From Serratia symbiotica (GTDB taxonomy: Bacteria; Pseudomonadota; Gammaproteobacteria; Enterobacterales; Enterobacteriaceae), in contig JAAKDF010000005.1 of the NCBI GenBank assembly GCA_011754105.1, positions 1 through 64,000 on the forward strand: a stretch of 64,000 nt of DNA, written 5' to 3'. Positions 52,418 to 64,000 of this stretch are shown here, one piece after another. Position numbers and translations under genes: made by a program. Position 1 is the first letter of the stretch. Each line of letters begins with the position of its first letter. The notes under the pieces are model-generated. The model did not search any database and was not told the origin of the DNA. It saw only the letters and a list, made by a program, of their open reading frames with translations.

Positions 52418-52852
52418 CCTGTACATAAATTTGTGTAATTGCTTGATTTTGCTATGTTCAATCTAGCATTAAATAAAGGTTAATTTATGGATTAAAACAG
52501 TTGCAAGTTCTGGCTAACAAACTAGTTAAAAATCTCAAAACCCCTGAGGATCTGAGCTAGTTCTAGCGCCTGCTGAAGAAAATTGGCGTCGAAGCGGCTG
52601 GCTCCCAACGCTAAAATGACTCACCACCCTAGGCTACGATAAAAATCAGCCTAAATCCAGCTTAAATACCCCGCAATGACTACTCGACAAAGATCGTAAC
52701 CACTGTTGATCGCCCGCTGGAGCTGCGTATTGCACGCGATATCGAAGTAACCTTTAAACAGCAACTGTTGAAGAAAAACCAGATACGTATTACCAGGATG
52801 GATAACCAAATGCTGTTAATGCATTACTACGCGAGAGATTGCCGCTGCATGT
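52418..52852 (+). mobile_element. IS256-family transposase remnant
   Basis: After an end-like CTGTACATAAATTTGTGTAA the plus strand reads (MD)*KQLQVLANKLVKNLKTPEDL S, RLLKKIGVEAA, KMTHH, then VTTVDRPLELRIARDI, QLLKKNQIRITRMDNQML, stops throughout. N-terminal third of an IS256/IS285-type transposase, distinct in sequence from the remnant at 29325. Confidence 0.78.
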
Positions 52853-52920
52853 AACACGCTGTGTTTCCATCATTCAATGCACATACGTCGACTGCCGTAG
52901 GTCGCATCCATTTCTAGACA

Positions 52921-53136
52921 TCATCTTGCAGCGACAGGTGACCACCGACGTTCGATAGCCAAAACAGCGATGTACAGAGTAAAACAGATATTTGGTAGTC
53001 ACCTGTCGCTGCAAGATGATGATGCGCAAGTTGCAGAGGCTATGGCCATGATCTGTGCATTAAACAAGATGACGCTCGCCGGTATGCCAGAAACTGTACG
53101 CGTTGCTATTCCAAATCTGATTTATTCAACAAAGCC
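52921..53136 (+). mobile_element. IS903-group right-end fragment with inverted duplication
   Basis: The last ~65 transposase codons (RRSIAKTAMYRVKQIFGSHL, NKMTLAGMPETVRVAI) and the right end GATTTATTCAACAAAGCC at 53136. Its left border is a 21-bp inverted copy of an inner IS segment: 52921-52941 is exactly complementary to 52999-53019. Confidence 0.85.
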
Positions 53137-53372
53137 CCACGAACTATCAGATAAGATCTGACCAGATATTAAACTGCGACATCCTATAGGCTAACGCCGC
53201 CGAGTTTTCAATCGTTATGAGTAACGCCGGAAGTTGATGCCAGCATGGAAGCAACCGTCCCAGGACGATGACTCTGCACAGTCTCATACAGAATAAACGC
53301 AACAAAACTGGACTTCATTGGTTGATTTCCTACAATCCCCGCTGAGCAACTTTGCTCTACGAGAAGAAAATC

Positions 53373-54476
53373 ATGACGCCCGATAATTTTTCGATTAAAC
53401 GTTACAATGATCAACTAGCGGAGAAAACCACTCGGCTAAAGACATTGCTGGCACCGTTCAATGCACCCGAACCAGAGGTATTCTACTCACCAGTGAAACA
53501 TTACCGCATGCGCGCCGAATTCCGTATCTGGCATGATGCAGATGAGATGTACCACATTATGTTCGATCAGCACACTAAGCAGTGCTTGCGCGTCGATCAA
53601 TTCCCAGCTGCTAGCAAGTTGATCAACCGCCTGATGGGCGCACTGATTGCTGCTATCAAGCCGAACCCGGTGCTGCGCTATAAGCTGTTCCAGATTGATT
53701 ATCTGTCGACACAAAGCGGCAAAATCATCGCTTCGCTGTTGTATCACCGTAAGCTGGACGAATCCTGGCAGCGGAACGCCGAACAGCTGCGCGAAGATCT
53801 GCGCGCCCAGGGTATTGACCTGCAACTGATTGGACGTGCATCGAAGATGAAAATCATGCTATATCAAGACTTTGTTGATGAAGTTCTGCCGATCGCTGGC
53901 CGCGATATAATCTACCGCCAGGTGGAAAATAGTTTCACCCAGTCCAATACGGCAATAAACGTGCAAATGCTGGAGTGGGCGTTGAAGGTGACCGCATATT
54001 CAAAAGGTGATCTGCTGGAACTGTACTGCGGCAACGGTAACTTCTCGCTGGCGTTGGCACGCAACTTCGAACGGGTATTGGCTACTGAGATAGCCAATCC
54101 TTCCGTTGCAGCGGCGCAGTATAACATCGCGGCTAACCACATTGACAACGTGCAAATTATCCGTATGGCGGTGGAAGACTTTACGCAGGCGATGAATGGA
54201 GTGCGCGAGTTTAACCGGCTAAAGGGCATCGATCTGAGCGGCTACAACTGCGAGACGATTTTTGTCGATCCGCCTCGCAGCGGGCTGGATGACAATACGA
54301 TAAAAATGATACAAGCTTATCCACATATTTTGTATATCTCATGCAATCCGAAAACACTGTGTGACAATCTGGTAACGTTGCAGGAAACACACCAGATCAG
54401 CCGCCTGGCGCTGTTCGACCAATTCCCGTATACTCACCACATGGAATGCGGTGTACTGCTGGAAATACGTAGCTAA
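53373..54476 (+). CDS. trmA: tRNA (uracil-5-)-methyltransferase
   Basis: 367 residues from ATG 53373 (E. coli 366; the ATG at 53352 adds seven unmatched residues). Makes T54 in nearly all tRNAs. RNA-binding N-terminus ([17 protein letters not shown]), SAM site [22 protein letters not shown], and the nucleophilic Cys in YISCNPKTL (about residue 325), with the Glu in HHMECGVLL. The btuB gene usually divergent from trmA is absent; 53137-53372 shows no gene or cobalamin riboswitch. Intact. Confidence 0.97.
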   Translation: MTPDNFSIKRYNDQLAEKTTRLKTLLAPFNAPEPEVFYSPVKHYRMRAEFRIWHDADEMYHIMFDQHTKQCLRVDQFPAASKLINRLMGALIAAIKPNPVLRYKLFQIDYLSTQSGKIIASLLYHRKLDESWQRNAEQLREDLRAQGIDLQLIGRASKMKIMLYQDFVDEVLPIAGRDIIYRQVENSFTQSNTAINVQMLEWALKVTAYSKGDLLELYCGNGNFSLALARNFERVLATEIANPSVAAAQYNIAANHIDNVQIIRMAVEDFTQAMNGVREFNRLKGIDLSGYNCETIFVDPPRSGLDDNTIKMIQAYPHILYISCNPKTLCDNLVTLQETHQISRLALFDQFPYTHHMECGVLLEIRS

Positions 54477-54511
54477 TTTAACTAAGGTGACAATTCGGCA
54501 GCCCTGATTTA

Positions 54512-54879
54512 TCACTCTTGGGCATTTTTATTCAATCTATTACGCTTCTTAAGTTTAAACCCTATCCAAAACATCAGCACCACGCAGAGGATAGACAGCA
54601 AGAAATTAGAGCTAATTTGCGGGTGCTCCACACTCATGATGGCACTGTACAGCAGAAACCCAGCAGGAAACCAGCGGCCAGCTTCGGAATGCCATCTAGC
54701 ATGGCGCGATTCAGATAACGTTTTTGCAGGTAGTAAACTGTCAGCAACAGTGCGATTATCGGGAAGACTGAAAACGGCACCGCCGAGTTGAACAAGGTGG
54801 TAAACGAACTATTAATCGAAAAGCCGACAATCAACGTTAGCAGTAAGGTGCCATTCTTACGGTCGGGTTTTTCCATCAC
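54512..54879 (-). pseudogene. yijD: yijD pseudogene (DUF1422 inner-membrane protein)
   Basis: [52 protein letters not shown] in one frame, then, after one lost T near 54660, [20 protein letters not shown] and VVLMFWIGFKLKKRN to the TGA at 54512. A single frameshift; otherwise collinear with YijD, so recently lost. It follows fabR by 13 bp, the usual operon. Confidence 0.88.
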
Positions 54880-54892
54880 TTTTATCTTTTAT

Positions 54893-55525
54893 TTACACGT
54901 GGAACACAGGAGCTTTTTCTTGCTCACGGCGATACCAGTAATAAGCACCTTTATAAATCATCCGCAATTGCAGCACTAACCTTTCTTCCAACTGTCGACG
55001 TTGTTTAAGATCAATATCCAGTGCTTCTGCGCCAGCACTAAACACTATAGTTACCATAGCTTCCGCCTGCGCTTCGGTAAAGCTGCGCGGCATTTGGTTT
55101 TCGAGCTCAAGATAATCCGCTAGTTCGGCAATAAAATGCTGGATCTCTCGCGCTACGGCCGCACGAAATGCAGAGGAGGTGCCAGAACGTTCACGCAGCA
55201 GCAAGCGGAATGCATTAGGATTGTCGCCGATAAATTCCATAAAAGTGGAGACGGAAGTACGGATCACGCTACCGCCCTTGGCGATGCGCTTTCGCGCCTG
55301 GCGCATCAACTGACGCAACATCAGGCCACTCTCATCGACCATGGTCAGTCCTAACTCATCTACATCACGGAAGTGGCGATAAAACGAGGTAGGCGCGATC
55401 CCCGCTTCGCGTGATACTTCCCGCAGGCTTAGGCTAGCAAAGCTACGTTCGGCGCTCAGTTGGCTGAATGCGGCTTCGATCAGAGATCGACGCGTCCGCT
55501 CTTTTTGTTGTGCTCTGACGCCCAT
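54893..55525 (-). CDS. fabR: FabR, repressor of unsaturated fatty acid synthesis
   Basis: 210 residues, TetR family. N-terminal HTH ([20 protein letters not shown], about residues 32-51), then a ligand domain that senses the ratio of unsaturated acyl-ACP/CoA. Nearly identical to E. coli FabR until the last ~10 residues, which differ (EKAPVFHV). Represses fabA and fabB. Divergent from the sthA pseudogene across a 31-bp inverted repeat. Intact. Confidence 0.96.
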   Translation of the reverse strand: MGVRAQQKERTRRSLIEAAFSQLSAERSFASLSLREVSREAGIAPTSFYRHFRDVDELGLTMVDESGLMLRQLMRQARKRIAKGGSVIRTSVSTFMEFIGDNPNAFRLLLRERSGTSSAFRAAVAREIQHFIAELADYLELENQMPRSFTEAQAEAMVTIVFSAGAEALDIDLKQRRQLEERLVLQLRMIYKGAYYWYRREQEKAPVFHV

Positions 55526-55552
55526 ATGTATATCCAGAGTAAGTTACATTTC

Positions 55553-55620
55553 ATTAGTCTAACGCCTTAAGCTGGGCAATAAAGCAAATTTTATTGCCCA
55601 GCTTAAGGCGTTAGACTAAT
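55553..55620. repeat. 31-bp perfect inverted repeat between fabR and sthA
   Basis: The arm at 55553-55583 (starts ATTAGTCTAACGCCTTAAGC) is exactly complementary to 55590-55620, with a 6-base loop GCAAAT. The total of 68 bp would extrude as a cruciform or form one very stable RNA hairpin. It starts 28 bp before the fabR ATG, i.e. in the fabR promoter/leader region. Confidence 0.95.
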
Positions 55621-55747
55621 GCGCTTAATCACAGTTCCGATTTAAACCAACTATGTGCTGCCCTAAAAATCTTATGGTGATTGGGTCGTATAACGCTATG
55701 ATATTAGGATACCGTTATAATTTTGTATAAAAATAGGGCTTTCCTGC

Positions 55748-57025
55748 ATGCAATAACACTATCAATCGCGACAATAATGTCGGCGGTGGATGTACCCATT
55801 TCCATCCAAAGCCCTCCGCCACGCCATCCGCCTTATTATCGAATTCAACCAGAACCCCCGATTTACAACAACTAACGCACGCTCAGCGTGACACTCCCTG
55901 ACATTCTACCTACCCCAGGCCGACAACGTCATTAACCAGCAAACCCTTATGCTCCAAGCCTTCTATGCCCGCAATCAATGTAAGCTGTTCGCCGAAGAGG
56001 CACGCTTTATCGATACTAACACTATCAGCGTCGGTTTTATAGACGGCTCCCAAGACACCATCCGTGCCGACCATATCCTGCTCGCCCGCTGATCGCGCCC
56101 TTATAATCCGGCGAACGTCAATTTTAACAACCAGCACATTTACGACAGCGACTCGATCCTTCAGCTGCACCACTAACCGCGCCATGTGATTATTTACGGT
56201 GACGTGGTCATCGGTTGCGAGTACGTTTAGATTTTCCGGGGCTTGAATGTCAAGATGGATCTGATCAATACCCGTGATCGTTTTCGATCAGGAAATGGCA
56301 GATTCGCTGTCTTATCACCTCTGAAAAAACGGTGTCGTTATCCGCCACAACGAAGAGTTCGAGTAGATCTAAGGCACTGAAGACGATGTGATTATTTACC
56401 TAAAATCAGGCAAGAAAGTGAAGGTGGAATACTTACTGTACGCCAATGACCGTACTGTGAATATCCACTCATTAGGGTTGGGAAAAATCGGATTGGAGCC
56501 TTACAGCCGCGGCTTGCTGAAAGTAAACAGCATGTACCAAATCACACTAATGCATGTTTATGCGGTAGGTGATGTGATCGGATACCCAAGTCTGGCATCA
56601 GCAGCCTACAATCAGGGCCGTATTGCCGCGCGGGCCATCACTCCCAGCTAAACCAAAGGCCATTTGATCGAAGACATTCCAACCGGTATTAATACCATTC
56701 CGAAAATTAGCTCCGTCGGAAAAACAGAACAAGAACTAATGAAGATGCCATACGAAGTGGGCCGTGCCCAGTTCAAACATCTGGAACACACACAAATCGC
56801 TGGGATTAACGTTGGCTGCCTGAAGATCAGGTTCCATCGTGATACCCAGGAAATCCACTGCTTTGGCAAAAATGCGGCAGAGATAATCAGCATCGGTCAG
56901 TCGACCATGGAACAGAAATTTGAAGGCAATACTCTCAATATTTCGTTAATACTACCTTCAACTATCCAACCATGGCCAAAACCTACCAAGTTGCCGCGCT
57001 AAACGGCTTAAACCGCCTGTTTTGA
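55748..57025 (+). pseudogene. sthA: sthA pseudogene (soluble transhydrogenase)
   Basis: ATG 55748 MQ, TAA, HYQ, a deletion of the FAD Rossmann motif to RYNNVGGGCTH, then SKALRHA-like text, RVNQQTLMLQAFYARNQC-like text, IYDSDSILQLHH, VIGCEYV, then [80 protein letters not shown] and LNGLNRLF to TGA 57025. Many shifts and stops. Balanced NADPH and NADH in the cytosol. The 3' end overlaps the oxyR remnant tail to tail. Confidence 0.93.
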
Positions 57026-57612
57026 CCCATTGCTAATGTAGTTCTGCATATGTTCGCGGATCTCTTTAACCAAGTGTTTATAACGGCGGCGCAACGGAGA
57101 ACCGGGGCGGTATACCAAGGCAATGGTGCGCTTCGGTTCAGGTTTGTAGCAGTCCAGATAGCAGCTACCATATTGCGCAGTGTTTCTAGGCTAGTGGCGC
57201 GAAAGTGAGTATCCTCATCCGGCACCTGCCTGAAAATACAATCTCATTGCCTGATCGCGTAGACAGTGGCTATCTTCTAACATAAGTAATTTCTCTCCCG
57301 CTAAATCTGGCATCGCCACAGGCTCACGCTGCGACCAGTGGTGGTCAGAATAATATCGCTAGATGCTTCATCGGTTCATCAAATAACGGTACTTCGATAA
57401 AGGCTTCCCGTTTCATTTACCTGCGCCAGACTGGCACAGTCCAGCTTTGGAAAAGTGTTATACATTGGGATGATTTGTGGCAGCAGATAAGGCCCCACGG
57501 TTGGGACCATGCTTATATGCAGCGGCCCAGACATAGCTTCGCCTTGCTAGCTGGCCATATCTTTCAAGACGTTGACTTCACGTAGCACGGTACGCGCTTA
57601 TTCCACTAGCAA
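57008..57612 (-). pseudogene. oxyR: oxyR pseudogene, C-terminal part
   Basis: Reads [94 protein letters not shown] to TAA 57008, in several frames. The HTH domain is missing: the text begins where metF text ends. The first regulatory Cys (SHCLRDQ) remains, but the second position (GFC in E. coli) reads LYF, so the disulfide switch is gone too. Confidence 0.9.
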
Positions 57613-58085
57613 CACATATGCTTGGATAAGCAGCGACAGAGATATAAAAGTCACCAATGTCTTTCAGCAGCGTCACCAGATCGGTGGTGTACATTTTAGG
57701 CTTGCCACCGTCCGTAGGTAGCAGATCGCTGCGCAGCGCTACGATATCGCGGATGCCGCTTCTTTATCAATCGCTAGCGATATCGCGCAATTGATCTGGG
57801 CTAGCGTCGATGCAGGTTAGGTGCGAGGCAGCCTCCAAGCCGGTGCCGAGCATTAATTCCCTTAATGATGCTGTGTGTGCGTTCACTCTCGCCGGAGTTA
57901 GCCCCGTAGGTAACTGAAACGAATTTAATTTTGAGGCTGCTTAGCTGATAGATCGATTTCCATATGGTGTCTTCTATCTCGCGGGTAAGCGGTGGAAAGA
58001 ACTTGAATGATACGTTAATCTGATCGTTTAACTCCTCCAGACTCTGATTTAGCGCTGCCTGCTAGTTTGCGTGATAAAAACTAAT
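57613..58085 (-). pseudogene. metF: metF pseudogene (methylenetetrahydrofolate reductase), N-terminal part
   Basis: The start codon is ATT (58085), ISFYHAN, TAG, ALNQSLEELNDQINVSFKFF, PPLTREIEDTIWKSIYQLSS, LKIKFVSVTYGANSGESERT HSIIKGI, then shifts to HLTCIDAS-like text, IRDIVALRSDLL, YTTDLVTLLKDIGDFYISVA AYP. It breaks off at about 57613 into oxyR. Supplies 5-methyl-THF for methionine. Tandem MetJ boxes remain upstream. Confidence 0.9.
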
Positions 58086-58124
58086 ACCCTGTCAGCATCT
58101 TATCGATTATTGCACTGCAACAAT

Positions 58125-58148
58125 AAACATCTATACGTTTAGATATTT
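58125..58148. promoter_or_regulatory. MetJ operator of metF (three tandem met boxes)
   Basis: Adjacent octamers AAACATCT, ATACGTTT and AGATATTT match the met box AGACGTCT at 6, 6 and 5 of 8 positions. They lie about 40 bp upstream of the metF start. Confidence 0.65.
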
Positions 58149-58307
58149 ATAGAGAAATTGCCGCTGGTCGGTTAAAGAGTCAACAGGAAAGTGGGAGTAA
58201 TAAGATGATTAATCTTCATCTACTAAGCGAAATAATTTCATGATGAAAACAGCCGTCATTAATTTGGCAGGAAAAGTGCGGGGGCGCGGTAAAGCGCCCC
58301 TAGAGAA

Positions 58308-59650
58308 TTACAGTATTTGCGTCAGAAGGTTTAGGTCTGACTGGATCGCGCTCGCAGTCACATCGCGGCCAGCGCCGCCCGGCCAACGGATCACCAACGG
58401 ATTATCGAGATACCAGCGGCTTTCGATAGCGAAAACGTTATCGCACGGCGGCAGCGAAGCCATTGGGTGTTTAGGACGCACTGCTTTCACACCGACGCGC
58501 GCTCCTTACCGTTAGCATCAAAACGTGCTACATGACGCAATACTAGCCCCATTTCTCTGGCAGCGTCAAAATGCTGCTGTATTTGCTGATTCAGTACATC
58601 ACCGTTCTCAAAAAACTGGTCAATGAAACCCTGCTCACAGCCCGCTGGCACTAGCAAATTGACCCGTGCCTGATTAGGATCAATGAAATAGCCCGCTTCG
58701 CGCGCCAAGACCACACATTTGTGCATTATGTCCTGACCAGATAGATAAATTCGTGGGTCTAGTGTCAGTCAGCCCTTGCTGCTAGGCTTGATCAGACCAA
58801 TTCGGTGAACGGGACGGTGCCATCGTACTGTAGGAATAGCCAAGACAGAGTGCCGGGGAAAATACCGTTGATCTCTATAGTGCTGTCACCGCTGTCGCGT
58901 AGATCGTGCACTGTATGGTTGACTGGCCGCAGGCCAGCACCCACGGTAATGTTATACAACCAATGGAGACCAGTATTGGCGAAAGCATCGCGGATTTGGC
59001 GATAAGTGCCACCGTCCGCCGCCCTGGCCAGCTTATTGACACTAATCACATGAAAACCATAGCTGGCGAAATTCGGATATTGCTTAACTAAGTGATCGCT
59101 GGCAGTGAGGTCAAGCACCACCAGACCATTAAACGGGTGCGCGCATCCACAAGAACAGCTACTCTTCTTCCAGCTACTGCGCTTCTTATTTGAAGAACGC
59201 CAGCGCGTGGCTAGAGTCTAGCCCACTGTAGTTTAGTAGGCTATGGTAGCTTATCCACCACCCCCGCTAGACTGAACTCAAAGTCGCTGCGGGCGGAAAT
59301 ATTCTTCTATTCATGGGCAAATAGTTCTAACCAGCGTGAACCGATATTGCCTTTGCCGAACAACACCATAATTATATGTTTTTCAGCGCGGAACAAACTC
59401 TGGTGCAAGCCCTGAATCAGTAACCCAGTTGGCCCCTGGCGTAACACCGCCACCAGGCTGATGCCGTCTTCCGCTTACCAGAAAAACTCGACTTGCTAGT
59501 CTTTCAACTGCTAATAGAATCGGTGGCTGTGCAGTGGTTTTTACTTACGCCCGCCCATACCATCGATACCAGTATTAAACTTTCGCTTAATTACCTCTCG
59601 CCCGATAGCACAGAGTCCTGCAAAATATACAGGACGCTGCTAGACACTTC
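58308..59650 (-). pseudogene. metL: metL pseudogene (aspartokinase II / homoserine dehydrogenase II)
   Basis: Mostly the homoserine dehydrogenase domain survives: SEVSSSVLYILQDSVLSGE, GLHQSLFRAEKHI, VVLFGKGNIGS-like text, VLDLTASDHLVKQYPNFASY GFHVISVNKLA, RQIRDAFANTGLHWLYNITV GAGL, FPGTLSWLFLQYDGTVPFTE L, ARFDANGKERASV and the C-terminus IQSDLNLLTQIL to TAG 58308. The aspartokinase domain is almost wholly deleted, and at least six shifts or stops are present. Confidence 0.93.
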
Positions 59651-60246
59651 AGAGGTATAACACAACTAAACTAGATTGTGTTCTGGTTTGATCGTCTGCT
59701 GCAACGCCGGGCTGAGAAAGGTGTTATCCACCATCACCTGTGCGCCCGACGCCGTATGCGCAGCGTCAAAAATCGCCGCAATATACACCACCAGCAGCAA
59801 CGGGTTGTTAGAGAATTCGATCAGCACTAACTTCGGTTTTTGCGCTAACCATGCTGTAGCGCTTTTCCATTTCCCTAATTAATAAATAGCCCCCGTTAGG
59901 CACCGAGTTTGTTTAGGCTATCAAACAAACTGTAGCTGCCGCCATAGCAGTCATGCGGGGCCACTAGCAGTTTACCAAGATTCAGCAACAAGGTCGTCAC
60001 CAGGTGGAGCGTTGACATCCCGCTAGCGGTAATCACCGCACCGCTTCCATATGCTATAACTGCCAACGCACGTTGTATCACATTACGCTTGGGGTTACTG
60101 CGGCGCGAATAGTCATGAGCGCGTGGCTGGTTGAAACCGATAAAGTTATAAGTGCTAGACAGATGGATCGGTGGAATAACGCAGCTGTGCTGTTTATAGT
60201 CATTCAGGCCGCTGCGCACGGCAATAGTATTTATTTTACACGTCAT
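59651..60246 (-). pseudogene. metB: metB pseudogene (cystathionine gamma-synthase), N-terminal half
   Basis: From ATG 60246: TIAVRSGLNDYKQHSCVIPP, IHLSSTYNFIGFNQPRAHDY, SRRSNPKRNVIQRALAV, LHLVTTLLLNLGKLLVAPHD, CYGGSYSLFDSLNKLGA, stop, then in other frames VMVDNTFLSPALQQTIKPEH. The PLP-lysine region and the C-terminal half are deleted up to metL. The first ~117 codons are still open, so decay of this end is recent or neutral. Confidence 0.93.
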
Positions 60247-60305
60247 ACTCAGCTCTTCTGGATATCGGTAAAGAAGAAGCCTCAAAGATTAGTCGCAATA
60301 AATAT

Positions 60306-60337
60306 AGAAGTCAAAACATCTAGCCGTCCAAATATCT
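60306..60337. promoter_or_regulatory. MetJ operator between metB and metJ (four met boxes)
   Basis: Consecutive octamers AGAAGTCA, AAACATCT, AGCCGTCC and AAATATCT match AGACGTCT at 6, 6, 6 and 5 of 8. This is the normal position for autoregulation of metJ and repression of metBL. Confidence 0.75.
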
Positions 60338-60553
60338 TTGCGTGTATTTTAAGAACCTCCCCTAATACCCGCTAAAATTAAGTCAGTTTGATATGACGAT
60401 AGAATGTTAATTAGAACTTATAGATAAAGCCTATTGATCGTCAATACTCAATAAATTGAGTCTCACCAGAAGGGACATTTATTTAGTGAGAACAGTTAAA
60501 ATCGGGCATAATTGACCAATTTTGTAATTTTTCTGATAAATCTAGGGTGTCCT

Positions 60554-60871
60554 ATGGCTGAGTGGAACGGCGAGTATGTCTGCCCTTACGCTGAACACGG
60601 TAAAAAAAGCGAGCAAGTAAAAAAAATCACGGTATCCATCCCGCTGAAGGTGCTGAAAATTCTCACCGACGAACGAACTCGTCGCCAAGTGAACAACCTG
60701 CGCCACGCTACTAACAGCGAATTGCTGTGCGAAGCGTTTCTGCATGCCTTTACCGGCCAGCCGCTACCGAATGATGAAGACCTGTGCAAAGAACGCATCG
60801 ATGAGATACCAGAAGCCGTAAAAGTGCTGATGCGTGAACTGGGTGTCGATCCCAATACCTGGAAATATTAA
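60554..60871 (+). CDS. metJ: Methionine repressor MetJ
   Basis: 105 residues from ATG 60554 (E. coli 105); the upstream ATG at 60512 adds unmatched residues. Ribbon-helix-helix dimer: the DNA-contacting strand [12 protein letters not shown] and the helices around [20 protein letters not shown] are unchanged. Uses S-adenosylmethionine as corepressor. All residues I recall as binding DNA or SAM are kept. Its local targets metB, metL and metF are pseudogenes, so it must serve other targets or persist as a relic. Confidence 0.97.
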   Translation: MAEWNGEYVCPYAEHGKKSEQVKKITVSIPLKVLKILTDERTRRQVNNLRHATNSELLCEAFLHAFTGQPLPNDEDLCKERIDEIPEAVKVLMRELGVDPNTWKY

Positions 60872-60899
60872 TGAAAGGGCACCGAAGGTGCCCTTTCAT
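60871..60899. terminator. Bidirectional terminator between metJ and rpmE
   Basis: ATGAAAGGGCACC, loop GAA, GGTGCCCTTTCAT: a 13-bp perfect stem directly after the metJ stop and 18 bp past the rpmE stop, between convergent genes. Confidence 0.85.
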
Positions 60900-60916
60900 A
60901 TGACTGTAGGATAATC

Positions 60917-61132
60917 TTATTTCTTAGCGCCGAGTACGCTGAAACGCTTGTTGAAGCGGTCTACACGGCCACCGGTAGCAACATCACGCTGCTTGCCAGT
61001 GTAGAACGGATGGCATGCGCCACAAACATCCAGGTTCAGATCGTGCCCCACAGTAGAGCGAATTTTGATCACGTTACCGCAAGAGCAGTTAGCAGTAACT
61101 TCTTCGTATTTTGGGTGGATACTTTGCTGCAT
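60917..61132 (-). CDS. rpmE: 50S ribosomal protein L31
   Basis: 71 residues, zinc-type L31 with C16, C18, C37 and C40 ([18 protein letters not shown]). Near-identical to E. coli except at the ends. Bridges the subunits at the central protuberance and can store zinc. Zur-regulated zinc-free paralogues exist in relatives, but none is seen here. Intact. Confidence 0.97.
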   Translation of the reverse strand: MQQSIHPKYEEVTANCSCGNVIKIRSTVGHDLNLDVCGACHPFYTGKQRDVATGGRVDRFNKRFSVLGAKK

Positions 61133-61301
61133 GGGAAACCTCAGTTAAGGCCGTCTCGCTATCCAGCCCTATTGTGCCAGATACCACACGTGGTTGATAA
61201 TAGAATTTGGTATCGAATTATACCAAAGGCGCTAAATTGTACAGAATTAAAAGTACTATGCAATCGGAAAGGCGTATTTCCCCATGCGCCGTGTAAACTG
61301 A

Positions 61302-63527
<2,226 letters not shown>

Positions 63528-63560
63528 TGCCAATAACAGTGCTGATTCAGTGGTTCTAAT

Positions 63561-63572
63561 GTAAACGTTTAC
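63561..63572. promoter_or_regulatory. LacI-type operator-like palindrome upstream of cytR
   Basis: GTAAACGTTTAC, a perfect 12-bp palindrome like the core recognised by PurR/CytR-type repressors, 34 bp past priA and about 210 bp before cytR. No experimental analogue known to me at this site. Confidence 0.4.
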
Positions 63573-63778
63573 CATCGAAATGGAGGATGAATGCTAAAAA
63601 GCGTTTTCTATTCACAATTTTATGCAAATTAGGTAACAAATTTAGGACATATTCTCTTTAGAATGTAGGCTCGCTGCATACAGAATATTAAATCGCAAAT
63701 GACGCTAGACAATAACTATACCGCCCGACAGCAACTCAGTAGTCGCTTAGACGTGGGGCTGACGTAAGGAGATAATAT

Positions 63779-64000
63779 TTGGAAAATAAGAAAAAATTAC
63801 CGATATTGACGATGAAAGACGTTGATAAAATAACAGGCGTTTTAACAGAAACCATATCGCCAGCGCTAATGAATCCGAAAAAAGTATCAACACTGACGCG
63901 TCAGAAAGTGGAACAGGTCGTGCTGGCTTTGCGCTATTCCTTTCGTGGCCTGTCACGCACTATAAAAAGCCAGGAATCCCGCACTATTTTAGTGATCACT
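63779..64000 (+). CDS. cytR: cytR, 5' part, TTG start, runs off window
   Basis: A TTG at 63779, 7 bases after AAGGAG, opens a frame still open at the window end (74 codons): LTMKDVDKITGVLTETISPA, LMNPKKVSTLTRQKVEQVVL and SRTIKSQESRTILVIT. It aligns with CytR (MKDVAEMAGVSTATVSRALM NPEKVSTLTRQKVEQAV), the LacI-family repressor of nucleoside uptake, in its usual place after priA. The recognition helix is badly altered (STATVSRAL has become LTETISPAL), so DNA binding is doubtful and the gene may be a pseudogene whose frame is still open. Confidence 0.8.
   Translation, partial: MENKKKLPILTMKDVDKITGVLTETISPALMNPKKVSTLTRQKVEQVVLALRYSFRGLSRTIKSQESRTILVIT

Noticed and set aside
53137..53372. Possible cobalamin riboswitch or btuB remnant divergent from trmA
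   Set aside because: No B12-box-like sequence and no TonB-receptor text on the minus strand.

Overview
The window looks like a chromosome segment of a host-restricted gammaproteobacterium of the order Enterobacterales. Its proteins and gene order are closest to Serratia, and the pattern fits a symbiont of the Serratia symbiotica type. This is inferred from near-enterobacterial protein sequences, familiar local synteny (ribA-pgpB-lapA-lapB-pyrF-yciH; ppiD-hupB-lon-clpX-clpP-tig-bolA; trxB-cydD-aat-infA-clpA-clpS; xseA/guaB-guaA; trmA-yijD-fabR/sthA-oxyR; metL-metB/metJ-rpmE-priA-cytR), many recent-looking pseudogenes and many insertion-sequence copies. The exact species cannot be proved without a search.

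Layout. 1-7.0 kb: cysB pseudogene, ribA, pgpB pseudogene, lapA-lapB, an IS, pyrF pseudogene, yciH. 7.2-15.3 kb: rnb, an IS, clsA, a 31-codon yciU stub, then a compact zinc/metal ABC transporter operon with a 48-residue membrane protein in front and a Zur-like operator. 15.3-18.6 kb: a group II intron-like RNA without a reverse transcriptase, a 113-bp mini-IS, queC and ybaV pseudogenes and unassigned decayed DNA. 18.6-28.1 kb: the protein quality-control block ppiD, (hupB broken), lon, clpX, clpP, tig, bolA, all on the minus strand. 28.1-34.3 kb: IS copies, an IS256-type remnant, a decayed hicAB module and a broken integrase beside intact dusA. 34.5-42.2 kb: trxB, infA, and pseudogenes of cydD, aat, clpA, clpS and xseA. 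42.3-45.6 kb: guaB-guaA. 45.7-52.4 kb: IS copies, flagellar fossils flgI/flgA/flgM, uvrB pseudogene, rraB. 52.4-64 kb: trmA, yijD pseudogene, fabR, pseudogenes of sthA, oxyR, metF, metL and metB, intact metJ, rpmE, priA and the start of cytR.

Function. Intact genes cover envelope quality control (lapAB, clsA, ppiD), proteolysis and folding (lon, clpXP, tig), RNA turnover and modification (rnb, rraB, dusA, trmA), translation (infA, rpmE), GMP synthesis (guaBA), riboflavin (ribA), thioredoxin reduction, fatty-acid regulation (fabR), replication restart (priA) and zinc uptake. Lost functions cover pyrimidine (pyrF) and methionine (metB, metL, metF) synthesis, sulfur regulation (cysB), motility, queuosine (queC), peroxide response (oxyR), transhydrogenase (sthA), UvrABC repair (uvrB), HU-beta, and the whole local N-degron set (aat, clpS, clpA). 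MetJ and its operators survive although its three local targets are dead.

Mobile DNA is dominated by one IS5-family, IS903-group element (about 14 full or partial copies). Every copy in which the region can be read shares the same in-frame deletion removing the first catalytic aspartate of the transposase, so the local population is non-autonomous. Several long perfect inverted repeats (12 to 31 bp arms) occur, mostly in decaying DNA.
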